Of a DNA stretch of 16,973 nucleotides, positions 8,461 through 16,973 are shown one piece after another. The notes beneath the pieces are model-generated. The model was not told where the DNA came from. It saw only the letters and a program-made list of their open reading frames with translations, and searched no databases. This DNA is from Lichtheimia corymbifera B2541 (Eukaryota; Mucoromycota; Mucoromycetes; Mucorales; Lichtheimiaceae), in contig JNEU01000736.1 of NCBI GenBank assembly GCA_000697475.1, positions 1-16,973 on the forward strand, in the 5' to 3' direction. Made by a program: the position numbers and the translations under genes. Each line of letters opens with the position of its first letter. Position 1 is the first letter of the stretch.

Positions 8461-10504
8461 ATGACACATTCTATCTGGAAGGATTTATGCAAACAACCTG
8501 TTCTTACAGCTTCCACTGACAAACATACAAAACTTATTGAAGATGCGTCGACAGAATTGCAGCAACCCATTGAATCCATCTTGTCCACTCTGAATCTGCG
8601 ATCTAAGCTGCTGACAGAATGCGCCAACTACGATGCTGCCCTTCGAGATGCCAAAGTCATGCAACAACTCTCGCCTTCTTCAGCACTTGGATATTTAAGA
8701 GAAGCCACCATCTACAGCGAACAAGGAAAACAGCACCATGTTATTGACATATGCAACAAGGGACTCGATGTTGTTGACTCACACGACCCAGACTATGGTA
8801 CACTGCAACGAGCCAAACATGATGCCGAACAGCATTTGAACCACCGTATCGACTTATCAGACAACTGCCAGTTGATATTGTTACTACAACGCTTATACCT
8901 ATGATTACTGGTGATTCTCCTTTGGAATCATTGATCCCATGCCCATACTTGCACGTGTCCAACCTATGGCGTGATTGTATTCTTCAATGTTTGAATGGAT
9001 TGCGTTTCGAGACTTCAAAGAAGGAAGAGGAAAACGATCTGGAAAAGTGTTCGCAATTGATCAGGTTTTCTCGGCACATCAAGACATTGCATGTTCCTCA
9101 ATATTCTCACGGACTCTGGCTCAATCGTTTATTACGTGACAATGACTTTTGCTCTTTGCGGGAGTTATATCTCGGCGGTAGGTGTAACAACATATCGTAA
9201 TATGCATCTATTGACTATTCTTCATATAAGACTCGTACAGCGGTTATGGCAATGACATTGTTTCATTATTAGAATCGATCGGCAGCTCTTTGACCCATTT
9301 CACAATGCACCAGGAAGATTACAGCGTTATTAGCGTGGCCGACGTACTATCAGCCTGCCCCAATTTGGTTTCGCTTACCATCTACCGACACAATGTTTAT
9401 GATTTCCTCCATCTTCCAATGACAACGTGGCCCAACATCACAGAATTATCGATTAAATTTACAGGGGAGGAACTGACTAGTGATGGAGTGATACGTCTAG
9501 GCAAGAGTTTCCCATCGCTCAAAAAGCTTCATCTTTATCCATGCCATGATGTGGAATCAGCACTTTTAATCCCACAGTATTGCTCGTTATTGACAATGGT
9601 TGAACTCGAGATTGATATGCTCCGCGTTGACGTGACCTACTGGAATGATATCGTTGGATCAGAGGAGCTTGCGATGACGAGGCTTTCAATTCGCATCGAG
9701 GATTGGGGAGATGAAGATGACGATCCTTTTGTGGATGTGGGTCCACTTTTGCGGCAGTATCATACAACACTGGAGGCCATCGAATGGAGTATTTACCCTG
9801 AAAGATACTATGGAGATTTCTACCATATCCAGTGCCCACACCTCAAGAAACTGTCACTGGGCACTTCTGGATCTTGGATACTACGCAATGCGCCTCTATT
9901 GGAAGATTTGAAAATGACATGCATAGCAATCAATGCCGACCCTGAAATACTGGATATAATACCACCGCGTCTGAAGAAGCTTGAATTGGAATTGGATGTT
10001 GGACACAAAATGGAGGACAGAAACGCCATTATACAATACACTCATCGTCTTTCTCAGCAATGCATACTACATGAACTTGCCATTCGCTTCGACACCTCAC
10101 AGATGTATCGCGATATGCTTGATGCAATCCCCAGTTTGGCCACGCTGAAACGTCTCATGATCGGTGCAAGCGGGAAGTGGGATGTATACGAAATGGAAAG
10201 TTTCCTTGACAGTCTCGTGAATGGATGCCCTAATCTATCCCGCCTTGAAATTAATTGCAAGAATGCCCCATCTACCTATTCATTGGATACTTTGAAACGA
10301 CTTACCCAGTTGAAGCAATTTGCATTTTCGATCGCGGACACGGATGGCTATGACAGCTTTTGGCATGCGCTTCGAACGTTTTCACAGCTCAAGTATATTC
10401 GCATTTACCCAACCAATGCCGTCAACAAGTCTGTGATTCAACATCTCAAGGAGCATAGACCTGACATGAAGGTTATTGTCGATGGGAGATTCAAGCGCTT
10501 TTGA
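8461..10504 (+). pseudogene. F-box/TPR/LRR gene with a single frameshift
   Basis: This is a second F-box gene, divergent from the one at 4693-6710. Exon 1 (8461-9177) and exon 2 (9231-10504) flank a 53-bp intron (9178-9230; GTAGGT donor, TTGAC branch, CATATAAG acceptor). Residues ~40-108 are TPR-like (NYDAALRDAKVM, SSALGYLREATIYSEQGK). At about 8854-8856, just where the F-box begins (RID, then in the next frame RQLPVDIV), the frame jumps by one missing base. The first frame then stops after 147 aa at 8904. Downstream the new frame carries the rest of the F-box (CPYLHVSNLWRDCILQC) and LRRs to the end without another fault. With one base added the two exons would total 1992 bases, an exact multiple of three (663 aa). 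A CT-rich leader precedes the ATG. It is either a very young pseudogene or a sequencing/assembly error in a functional gene. By recall it resembles large F-box families of Lichtheimia-like fungi. Confidence 0.88.
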
Positions 10505-10574
10505 GGCCTGGTTTTGAAGGATGGATTATACACGCTAGCATTATCATGATGGATATTATCATTTGTTCACGACG

Positions 10575-10580
10575 AATAAA
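10575..10580 (+). terminator. Poly(A) signal AATAAA of the second F-box gene
   Basis: A perfect AATAAA lies 70 bases after the stop codon at 10504. It fits a fungal 3'-end signal. Confidence 0.6.
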
Positions 10581-10906
10581 AGAGAAATGTGGTACTTTAT
10601 AAATACTTTTTTTGGAATGTATGCATGAAAACAGATTCCCCATGGCGTCGTTTGACACCGATGGAACAGCATATCCCTATGACCAACAAGGATAGATATA
10701 GCTTACCCCCGTCTATTACAGGCAATAGTAGTACCAAACCACATTCACCAATAGAGCTTCTTTTGAAATAAATGTACAGGATGGTGCCTTTTGCACCATT
10801 GCTTCCATAACGCTTTAACGACAAATACCTTCAAATCTGCCCAGACACCACACTCAAGTTGTATGCATACTATAGTAGCTCTTTTTTCGCTGTCTCTTGT
10901 ACCGAA
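10581..10906. other. Intergenic stretch, nothing recognised
   Basis: This stretch follows the second F-box gene. Its short open frames (60-75 codons) overlap on opposite strands and show no motif. Confidence 0.4.
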
Positions 10907-11280
10907 CAGCTCAGATTAAAGTGAATGCATCATGGGAACGAATTGCCTGATCAGCTGCATTGATTGCAGGTTACCAAACCGATATCGTTGTCAATTAGGT
11001 AAAGGTGTATCATAGCAATGCTCTATCAAAATGACTGCTAGATCGATTTTCTGGAAGGTCCTTTAGATTGTCGTTCTTCTTCCTTGCCTTCTAATATGAA
11101 CACCGCATTCCACACATGTTTCTTTATTCGGGCAAATGTTGTCGAGAATGAGCAATCATCACTTTTATGATAGCATGTCTTACTATAGAACCGAGAACCA
11201 TAAACTAGGCTCTAACAAAAGACTTTACAATGAAACGTGGAGGTGGGAACTGGAACGAATGTGATCAGCATGGTCAAAAG
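10907..11280 (+). repeat. Diverged direct repeat, copy 2
   Basis: This is the partner of 3943-4315, in the same orientation about 7 kb away. The similarity fades just after GATCAGCATGGTCAAAAG, within a few bases of where the 21-bp minisatellite begins. The minisatellite may have grown at the edge of this repeat. Copy 1 has no minisatellite at the equivalent place. Confidence 0.65.
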
Positions 11281-11284
11281 TAGC

Positions 11285-11604
11285 AGGTGCTCACCTACAG
11301 TAACAGGGGTGCACACCTACACCAAAAATGTGCGCACCTACAGGAAACAGCTGCTCACCTGTAGTAAAAAAGGTGCTTACCGCAACCAAAAAGGTGCTCA
11401 CCACAACCAAAACGGTGCTTACCAGAACCAACAAGGTGCTCATCTACAGTAAAAAGGTGCTCACCACAACCAAAATGGTGCTCAAATACAGTAAAAAGGT
11501 GCTCACCTACAGTAAAAAGATGCTCCCCTATAGTACAAAGGTGCTCACCTCAGTAAAATGGTGCTCACCTCCACCCAAAATGTGCTCACCTCAGTAGCCA
11601 AAAA
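11285..11604 (+). repeat. Minisatellite, about 15 copies of a 21-bp unit
   Basis: The consensus is AAGGTGCTCACCTACAGTAAA. The first half (GGTGCTCACC) is well kept. The second half alternates between CTACAGTAAA and CACAACCAAA types, so the units fall into two classes. Copies at both edges are more diverged, including two of 20 and 22-23 bp. Because 21 is seven codons, two overlapping frames stay open across the array and would read KVLTxxK repeats. I regard that as an effect of unit length and not as a protein gene. Confidence 0.9.
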
Positions 11605-12922
11605 ATTTCAAGAGGCACCTGGTTAATTGTAAATATTGTGTGTATTCAGCGCGCTTTATATGCGCCGTTAATTGTTACAATAAAGGTTCACAATTGGCTA
11701 ACCTACATGGATTTATAATGCGATTGATTAGCTTGGTAGCGGAGTCGACGATGATATTGCAAGGAATGGTGTCTTGATGATAAACGTATTGTCAGTGAGC
11801 CCGACAAATGGCGAGGAATCTGCATGCGATGATGAAATCGAAAGATAAGGGCAGGTTACTTGAAGCTGAAGGTGGGCGTGCAGTGAGACTGGAAATATGG
11901 CGCTATTGAATCATCTGTGGATGGGCAAAGAAAAGACGACTACATACATAATATGGTGTCATACGGGTTGAATCGAATGGCACGAAAAGATAAAATGCTG
12001 ATCGGATTCCATTGCAAGATTATTCACACGGGGTTGTTGGTGCAACGTTGACAATGCGGCGATTTGATGTGGTGTGGAATTAAGGCATGAAGGCGTTGAC
12101 GACCGGATATCTTGCTATGAAGCAATCGCCAGCAAGTAGTACATGCTTGTTGAGGAATAGATCGATTGCAAAACGACGCCAAGGTGAATGGGCACCCCTT
12201 CGATAATGTGGTGGTAATGACACGAGTGGTGGTAATAGGCTGTATCGTAATGCTTTGCAGATGCGATCGGTGATATGTATATTCATGTAAGTGATGGGAG
12301 CAACCAGAGCAAGGTAATCGATAGACACTGTGCGATGTGCCTCACCAGAAGGTAACGTCTCAGCAAGCGGTTTATAAAGGGTTGAAGTCGCGGTATATAA
12401 TAGCACTTGCTTCGGTTGCTGGAATTGGCTGATCGTTGGTAATGGATAACTTTGTTGGTGTTTAGAACCATTGCTGTGTTGGGTTTGTGGGAAACTGTGG
12501 GATGGAGAAATGGGCAATGGTAGCTAGGAGAGCGCAATATTGCGTCGGACGTTAGGGATTTCCCTCCCCCTTGACCAGAACCCTTTCTGTGGTATTGTTC
12601 ATGAGATTGATATCCATAGGGCGTGTGACTACCTATGGATTAATAATAAAAAACCATATGGCCGTTTTTTGCTATATCGTTTGATATGTACTGCGCATGA
12701 CCGTGTATTGGATATGGAAAGATTGGTATGAGCAGCAAGATTGATTATGCGCATGCAATGCGAGCATAGAGGTTATATTGTTGGGTAGTAAAGTGATTTT
12801 TTGTACTTGGACATTGATTTGTATTTATTGTTGGCATGTCCACGCTCTATGCCTAAAGTTTTGCACACCCGGCAATTTATGTCCTTCCTTTTTCCAGTAG
12901 TTACAGTGGATAGCCTGTTAGC
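11605..12922. other. Long intergenic region with one doubtful open frame
   Basis: I find no firmly supported gene here. The best open frame is on the minus strand from about 12517 to 12080 (up to 145 codons, no ATG at its upstream end). It includes PLAETLPSGEAHRTVSIDYL and FIARYPVV and is rich in proline, leucine and tyrosine. It has no motif I recognise. An overlapping minus frame with an ATG near 12472 is shorter. It could be an exon of an unrecognised gene or a decayed one. A small hairpin lies at 12612-12640. Confidence 0.35.
12612..12640. other. Short perfect hairpin
   Basis: ATCCATAGG (12612-12620) and CCTATGGAT (12632-12640) form a 9-bp perfect stem around an 11-base loop. No terminator-like T run or RNA family is apparent, so a function is not implied. 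Confidence 0.5.
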
Positions 12923-13104
12923 GTACAATTCGAGGATCCGTACAATTTTGAATTGTACTAGTACAATTCGAAATTGGCCTAGTACAATTTGATGTCCTTG
13001 AATTGTACTAGGACAATTTTGAATCCTTGAATTGTCCTAGTACAATTTTGAATTGTCCTAGCACAATTTGATGTCCTTGAATTGTCCTAGTACAATTCGA
13101 GGAC
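12923..13104 (+). repeat. Left palindromic array, candidate terminal inverted repeat
   Basis: This array has about five units built on the 20-bp perfect palindrome GAATTGTACTAGTACAATTC (exact at 12950-12969). Variants carry CCTAG or TAGGAC in the centre, joined by GATGTCCTT or GAGGAT spacers. Adjacent units can pair with each other as well as within themselves, giving many alternative hairpins. The array is the inverted partner of 16842-16973. Confidence 0.88.
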
Positions 13105-13347
13105 ATTGGCAATTGTGCACGTAGTAAACGATCAATGCAGGGACGGTGCATCTTCGTGTCCTATCATTGCAATAGAGGTCTCAGTAACCGCCAATATGCC
13201 ATTTTATCATCATGGGTGTTCTTCAATAAACCAAGCGAATTGTTGGCCGTATTTAACGAAGTCTACGGATAATGATAATTATATTGACTATATTTATATA
13301 TTCTAAGATTGATTCTTTCTATGTTTGTGGCGTATAGATTGAATGCT
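13105..13347. other. Subterminal 3' flank of the integrase gene
   Basis: This is the non-coding part of the element between the gene's stop codon and the left array. It is AT-rich near 13275-13305, where AATATA-like words on the minus strand could serve in 3'-end formation, though no perfect AATAAA is present. Confidence 0.4.
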
Positions 13348-16300
13348 TTAGTAAGGCGTATGACGACGATGGGTGCGAGATCGTGTTTCCATTCTTGTGA
13401 GTGCTCTTGTTATTCTGCGGGTTGGGACAGGCTTCACGTTACGGGTTTGCTGGTGGGATCGTGGTGTAGGTTTTCCAATATGCCCGGTGGTAGTGCTGGT
13501 ACTGGTGAAATCGGCGTTGCTATGGTGATCGCATTCCTCAGTAGAGTGGTTATTTTCTTTTTTTGAGAGATGTATATTAGCGTTGCATGTTGGCCAGCAT
13601 ATAATTATAAACATACCAGCAATCGAGTCCCAAAGCTTCTTCTCATTGAGCACCACAGCTTCCTTCACTGTTACTCGCGCAGTTGCATCGTTCACCAAAG
13701 CATGGTCCACGCCCTTCAGTTCCTGGAAACCGATTCCAGCAAAATTGCGTATCTCACGGCCATGGAACGAACGTGTTATAGCACCATGTGCACAACAAAC
13801 ATGGTAACGATGATGCTGACCTTGTCCAAATGATACCTTGTATATAATCGCGGGAAGGAAACGCTCGCCATTTTTCAACTGGTTCGGCTTTTCAATTGGC
13901 ACTCCTACGACATCACCAACCTTGTAATCAGGTATCTTGTCTGCCATCTTGTCCAATCTTTTTTATGTTATATTAGCAAAGCATGATACCAATGCGATGA
14001 AAATCACATACCTGTTTTGAATGTTTTGAACGCTTTTGTCATAATACACACCAGCTTCTTTACGTATAGCTAAATGACGGTTGCAGATATCGTCTTCAGA
14101 TTCAGATGTTGCAGCTTTTCCGTCTTCGTCTTCAATATTGTGTTGGACATGACGTTGGTTTTCGCTTCCGGAAGTGATATCGGAATCGCTTTCGACATTA
14201 GTGCCTTGGTCACTTTCGGAATCATCCCCCATGTAGTATCCATAACCATCTTGGCTTGAGCTATCATCATTGCCATTCATTAACTCTTCACTGCTGGTAT
14301 CTTCCGAGTAATCAGCATATGCCTCGCTTGTACTGTCGCCATGAGGGGAGGAAGCCATTGCATGATACTCATCTTTGTGTACGATCTCGAGAGAGCGGTC
14401 ACCGTCACTTGATGATTGATCTAGCCTTCATGCGTTAGTCATCCGTTATCAATATTATAAGAAATATTAATGTTGACAAACCTCTTGGGCTCAGTGGGAA
14501 ATCCATATCGATTACAACGTCGTCATAGATGGTTGGATCATCTTTCGAGGTCTTGCATGACGATGGCTGCTTTTCTACGATCGAGGAATCTATATATTTT
14601 GAAATGTATGAATTAGCCCTAGTCAACGTGCGTTGCTATTAAAATCAAACCTTGTGCTTCGTTATCGTCCTGATCATCAAAACCATTCCAATCGGAATAC
14701 GCGTCGCTTGCTTCATCACTCGATTGTTCAGTATCGGTACCCTCAATGGTGATGGGACCTGTAGTATCCATCTGAGTGTCATTGTCATAACCTGGTTGAC
14801 TTGTATAATCATCCTCAATAGTGATAGGACTTGCAGCATCCATCTGGTGATCCCCATCCTCGCCTGATTCGTTATCGTGATGATTTTCGCCGATGATAGT
14901 ACTTGCAGCATCCATTTGGATATCACTATCATCACCCGATCGACAATCTTCGGAAATGGTGCCTTCAGCATCACATGTACCAGGTTCGTTGTCAGGAAAA
15001 TGATCACTTCCTTGATCGCTAATAACTTCGTTTTCCTCGTCATTGGGCATACTCACGTCCGATACATTGCCTTCAGCATCATCGTGGGTGCTACCGACAA
15101 CATCTGGTTCTTGGGAATTTTGTACCATAGATGGACTATGAGGGTGTGGATCCTGGCCATAAACCATTCGGTAGGGTGTGGTTCGAATAGGACTTGAATA
15201 TGTGATGTTGATACAATATACAACTTCAGCCAGGCCATCGGTCCAATGAACAGCATTACCATCTTGCAGTTGATGATGCACCCAAGCTTCCAATTTCTTC
15301 TTAAGTGTTTGATTAGCCCGTTCGATGAGACCTTGCGATTGAGGGTGACGAGGGGATCCATATATCAAAGTGGTTGGCCACTTGCTCATAAGTTTTTTCA
15401 ACTATGCATGTTTAGTCTTCGCTACTATATAACTGGTTTTCCTCCCTTACCATCTTGACATCTTTGAATTCACCGCCATTGTCACTCTGCAACTCCTTGG
15501 GTGGTCCAACCTGGCAGAATAGTTCATGCAACCTTTTACCTACACGCCATGCACTTTTTGAAGGAAGTGGATACGCCCAACCGTACTTGGTGCGGTGGTC
15601 CTTGATATGCAAAATATAACGCATTTGGCCTTTGCGGGTACGAGTTCCACCAAAATCAATTAAATCCATCTTATAAAAAAGAGACCATTGTTAATCTTAA
15701 GCCTCGTGTGATTGTAGATCTATAGGTACCTGAAGTCTGGTCATGAACGCCTCAGCATGAATTGCTTTTCCAGCGGTCTTGACCTCGGTTCCTGGGGTGG
15801 ACTTTGCACAGACACTGCAATGGTCAGTCACAAGGGTCACAAATCTCAAAGGGCAATACATGTATTCCTTGAGCTATGGATAAACGATGGGTTAAAAGTG
15901 CATATATAAAAAAGTGTTTAATGCTAAGCGAATTACTTACATTATGATTCATGGCGTCGCGACGTCCGTGTCCCACAGTCTCATGGGCAGCAGTGATGAG
16001 ATCATACAAATGTTCCTTGATAGCAATGATCTTGTTTCCATTCCGGTTACCAGGCTTGCGAACAATGAACGATTCACCACTTGGCAAGGTCTTCAATACA
16101 AACTTATCACGAGTCCACCAAGAAAAATTGCGATCATAACTATGTTCAAGTGGTTGACCCTAGCAATATGCAAATTTATGTTATAATTGAAAACAATACA
16201 TGTCATCACCCCTACCTGAAGAGCTCTTTTCATATCTTCGTACATATCCTTGCTGATGAATGTTTTTTCTTGAGGCTTCGGTTTATTGGTTTTGGCATTT

Positions 16301-16419
16301 GTCTGGCTGTCACTTGACTTAGGGTTGGCGATGTATTCCTCCATGAGCCGTCCAAACGTTGCCTTGGATAACCAATTGCGTTCTCGGCCATAGAAAATCG
16401 TTTGCTCGTTGCTGGTCAT
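13348..16419 (-). CDS. Nine-exon integrase-type transposase
   Basis: The product would cut and join the ends of the surrounding element. I join 16419-16216, 16159-15941, 15873-15730, 15669-15451, 15401-14651, 14589-14482, 14420-14012, 13957-13617 and 13556-13348. All introns are 49-67 bp with GT...AG ends, every phase matches, and the sum is 2604 bases (867 aa plus stop). Residues 127-163 are an HHCC zinc finger (H127, H132, C160, C163). The catalytic core has D191 or D194 (MDLIDF), D252 (LQSDNGGEF) and E289 (HPQSQGLIERAN), with 36 residues between the last two. Residues ~360-680 are a very acidic, Ser/Asp/Glu-rich linker. From ~694 a C-terminal domain begins (YKVGDVVGVPIEKPNQ), like that of Ginger/KRBA2-type integrases as I recall them. 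The tail is basic and Thr/Arg-rich. The last intron (13616-13557) is a multiple of three without a stop, so it may sometimes be retained. No frame damage is visible, so the gene may be active. The start ATG is the first before the coding exon. Confidence 0.85.
14724..14939 (-). repeat. Coding tandem repeat, three units of 72 bp
   Basis: Within exon 5 of the integrase gene three consecutive 24-codon units encode residues 417-488. They share the core QMD-[AT]-[AT]-[SG]-x-I inside an acidic frame (SGDDSDIQMDAASTII, SGEDGDHQMDAASPITIE, PGYDNDTQMDTTGPITIE). The units are exactly equal in length but have diverged at many positions. This suggests an old expansion kept in frame, with the length under constraint or merely tolerated in a disordered linker. 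Confidence 0.85.
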
Positions 16420-16841
16420 TTGCGTAAATACAATGAAAGTAAAAAGAGGTAGATTGTTTGGTTACCCCTTGTTGTCATATACTTATATTTAATCGGAGCG
16501 TAGTAGTTTAAATATACCATAACTTTGGTGCTGTGGTATATTTCAACGCCGATTGGCCTTATCCTTTTACGGCATATATGATGACAAATGCAATAAATCT
16601 TTTCAACGGTGGGTATGTCATAGTAGGTCCCATTCATTACTTTATTTCACCCATTAGAAAGCCATACACACTATAGTTACGCCATGTTGCTAGGCTAACA
16701 ATACAATTAAACTAATATGATGGTAACAGAAAATAGATTAGATAACGATCCTCCGATCGCCGTCGAGACCGCCATATGTCTGTATATGCTTGTTGCACCC
16801 ATCATGCCCTTGGGTAATGGCGTCGTGTAAGGTGAATGTGT
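16420..16841 (-). promoter_or_regulatory. Presumed promoter and leader of the integrase gene
   Basis: The 420 bases between the first coding exon and the right array should contain the promoter. The minus strand has an open stretch from an ATG at 16637 to 16416. Its Cys/His-rich segment (CICHHICRKRIRPIGVEIYHS) looks a little like coding sequence, but I find no good splice acceptor to join it to the next exon. It could be an upstream exon, a leader reading frame or chance. Confidence 0.35.
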
Positions 16842-16973
16842 GTCCTCGTTTTGTACTAGTACAATTTTGAATCCTCGAATTGTACTAGAACAATTCAAGG
16901 ATATAGCCGTACAATTTGATGTCCTTGAATTGTACTAGTACAATTTTGTGTCCTTGAATTGTACGGATCCTCG
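16842..16973 (-). repeat. Right palindromic array, candidate terminal inverted repeat, truncated
   Basis: This array has about three to four units of the same palindromic family as 12923-13104: TTGTACTAGTACAA at 16851-16864, a variant with TAGAAC near 16885, and GAATTGTACTAGTACAATTT near 16928. Spacers read GTCCTTG, ATCCTCG and CAAGGATAT. It ends at the window edge in CGGATCCTCG, the reverse complement of the left array's outer part. The sequence beyond 16973 is not available. Confidence 0.85.

Larger units (their letters stand above)
12923..16973 (-). mobile_element. Integrase-type DNA transposon (Ginger / KRBA2-like), right end cut
   Basis: One gene for a retroviral-type integrase (minus strand, 16419-13348) is enclosed by arrays of the same palindromic repeat in inverted orientation. 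The outermost shared word, CGAGGATCCGTACAATT, is at 12931-12947, and its exact reverse complement is at 16957-16973. No reverse transcriptase, RNase H, protease or gag can be read, and the flanks are inverted, not direct, repeats. This rules out an ordinary LTR retrotransposon and points to a cut-and-paste element whose transposase is an integrase, as known for Ginger elements. The left array begins about 8 bases outside the shared word, so the true right end probably lies just beyond the window. Target duplication cannot be judged. The element is at least 4.05 kb long. Confidence 0.75.

Noticed and set aside
8904..9290. Intron explaining the frame change in the second F-box gene
   Set aside because: The F-box residues continue without a gap in the new frame directly after 8856, leaving no room for an intron. 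The real intron is at 9178-9230.
11237..11597. Repeat protein genes over the 21-bp array (two overlapping plus frames)
   Set aside because: A 21-bp period keeps any stop-free frame open automatically. Two different frames are open at once, and there is no leader, intron or motif.
11285..11604. CRISPR-like array
   Set aside because: The units are contiguous tandem repeats without unique spacers, and the genome is eukaryotic.
13348..16419. LTR retrotransposon of the Ty3/gypsy type
   Set aside because: The integrase core fits, but no reverse transcriptase, RNase H, protease or gag can be read in 4 kb, and the flanks are inverted rather than direct repeats.
16416..16637. Separate Cys/His zinc-finger gene or firm upstream exon of the integrase gene
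   Set aside because: No convincing acceptor or branch site joins it to the next exon, and the open stretch is only 73 codons. Kept only as a possibility.

Overview
This window looks like nuclear DNA of a filamentous fungus, most likely an early-diverging one of the Mucorales type (a Lichtheimia-like mould is my best guess). The signs are short spliceosomal introns (49-104 bp, GTATGT/GTAAGT-like donors, CTAAT/CTTGAC-like branch sites), moderately AT-rich intergenic DNA, AATAAA poly(A) signals, and F-box/TPR/leucine-rich-repeat proteins of the kind I remember as expanded in Mucorales. There are no bacterial operons. It is a repeat-rich accessory region: an F-box gene pair set between two unrelated DNA transposons.

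Layout. 1-835: no gene recognised. 838-2653: a complete Tc1/mariner-type transposon with a TA duplication on each side, about 150-bp terminal inverted repeats and an intact 389-aa DD34E transposase. 2672-3590 (+) and 8330-7445 (-): two decayed copies, in opposite orientation, of one unidentified gene with a shared intron position; neither has a continuous frame. 4693-6710 (-): an intact two-exon F-box protein gene (637 aa by my splice model). 8461-10504 (+): a second F-box/LRR gene, divergent from the first, with a one-base frameshift at the start of the F-box and an otherwise open frame. 3943-4315 and 10907-11280: a diverged direct repeat; the second copy runs straight into a 21-bp minisatellite (11285-11604). 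11601-12922: little that can be supported.

From 12923 to the window end lies what I read as one large DNA transposon. A nine-exon gene on the minus strand (16419-13348, 867 aa by my splice model) encodes a retroviral-type integrase: HHCC zinc finger, D-D-x36-E core, a long acidic linker with a three-fold 24-residue repeat, and a C-terminal KVGD-type domain. It is flanked by inverted arrays of a palindromic repeat with core GAATTGTACTAGTACAATTC. There is no reverse transcriptase, protease or gag, so this resembles Ginger / KRBA2-like integrase transposons and not a retroelement. The right terminus is cut by the window edge.

How the parts relate: the F-box proteins would serve as substrate adaptors of SCF ubiquitin ligases, and both genes share a CT-rich leader and an intron at a similar place. 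The rest is mobile or repetitive DNA. Exon joins, residue numbers and homologies were worked out by eye; no search or alignment program was run.
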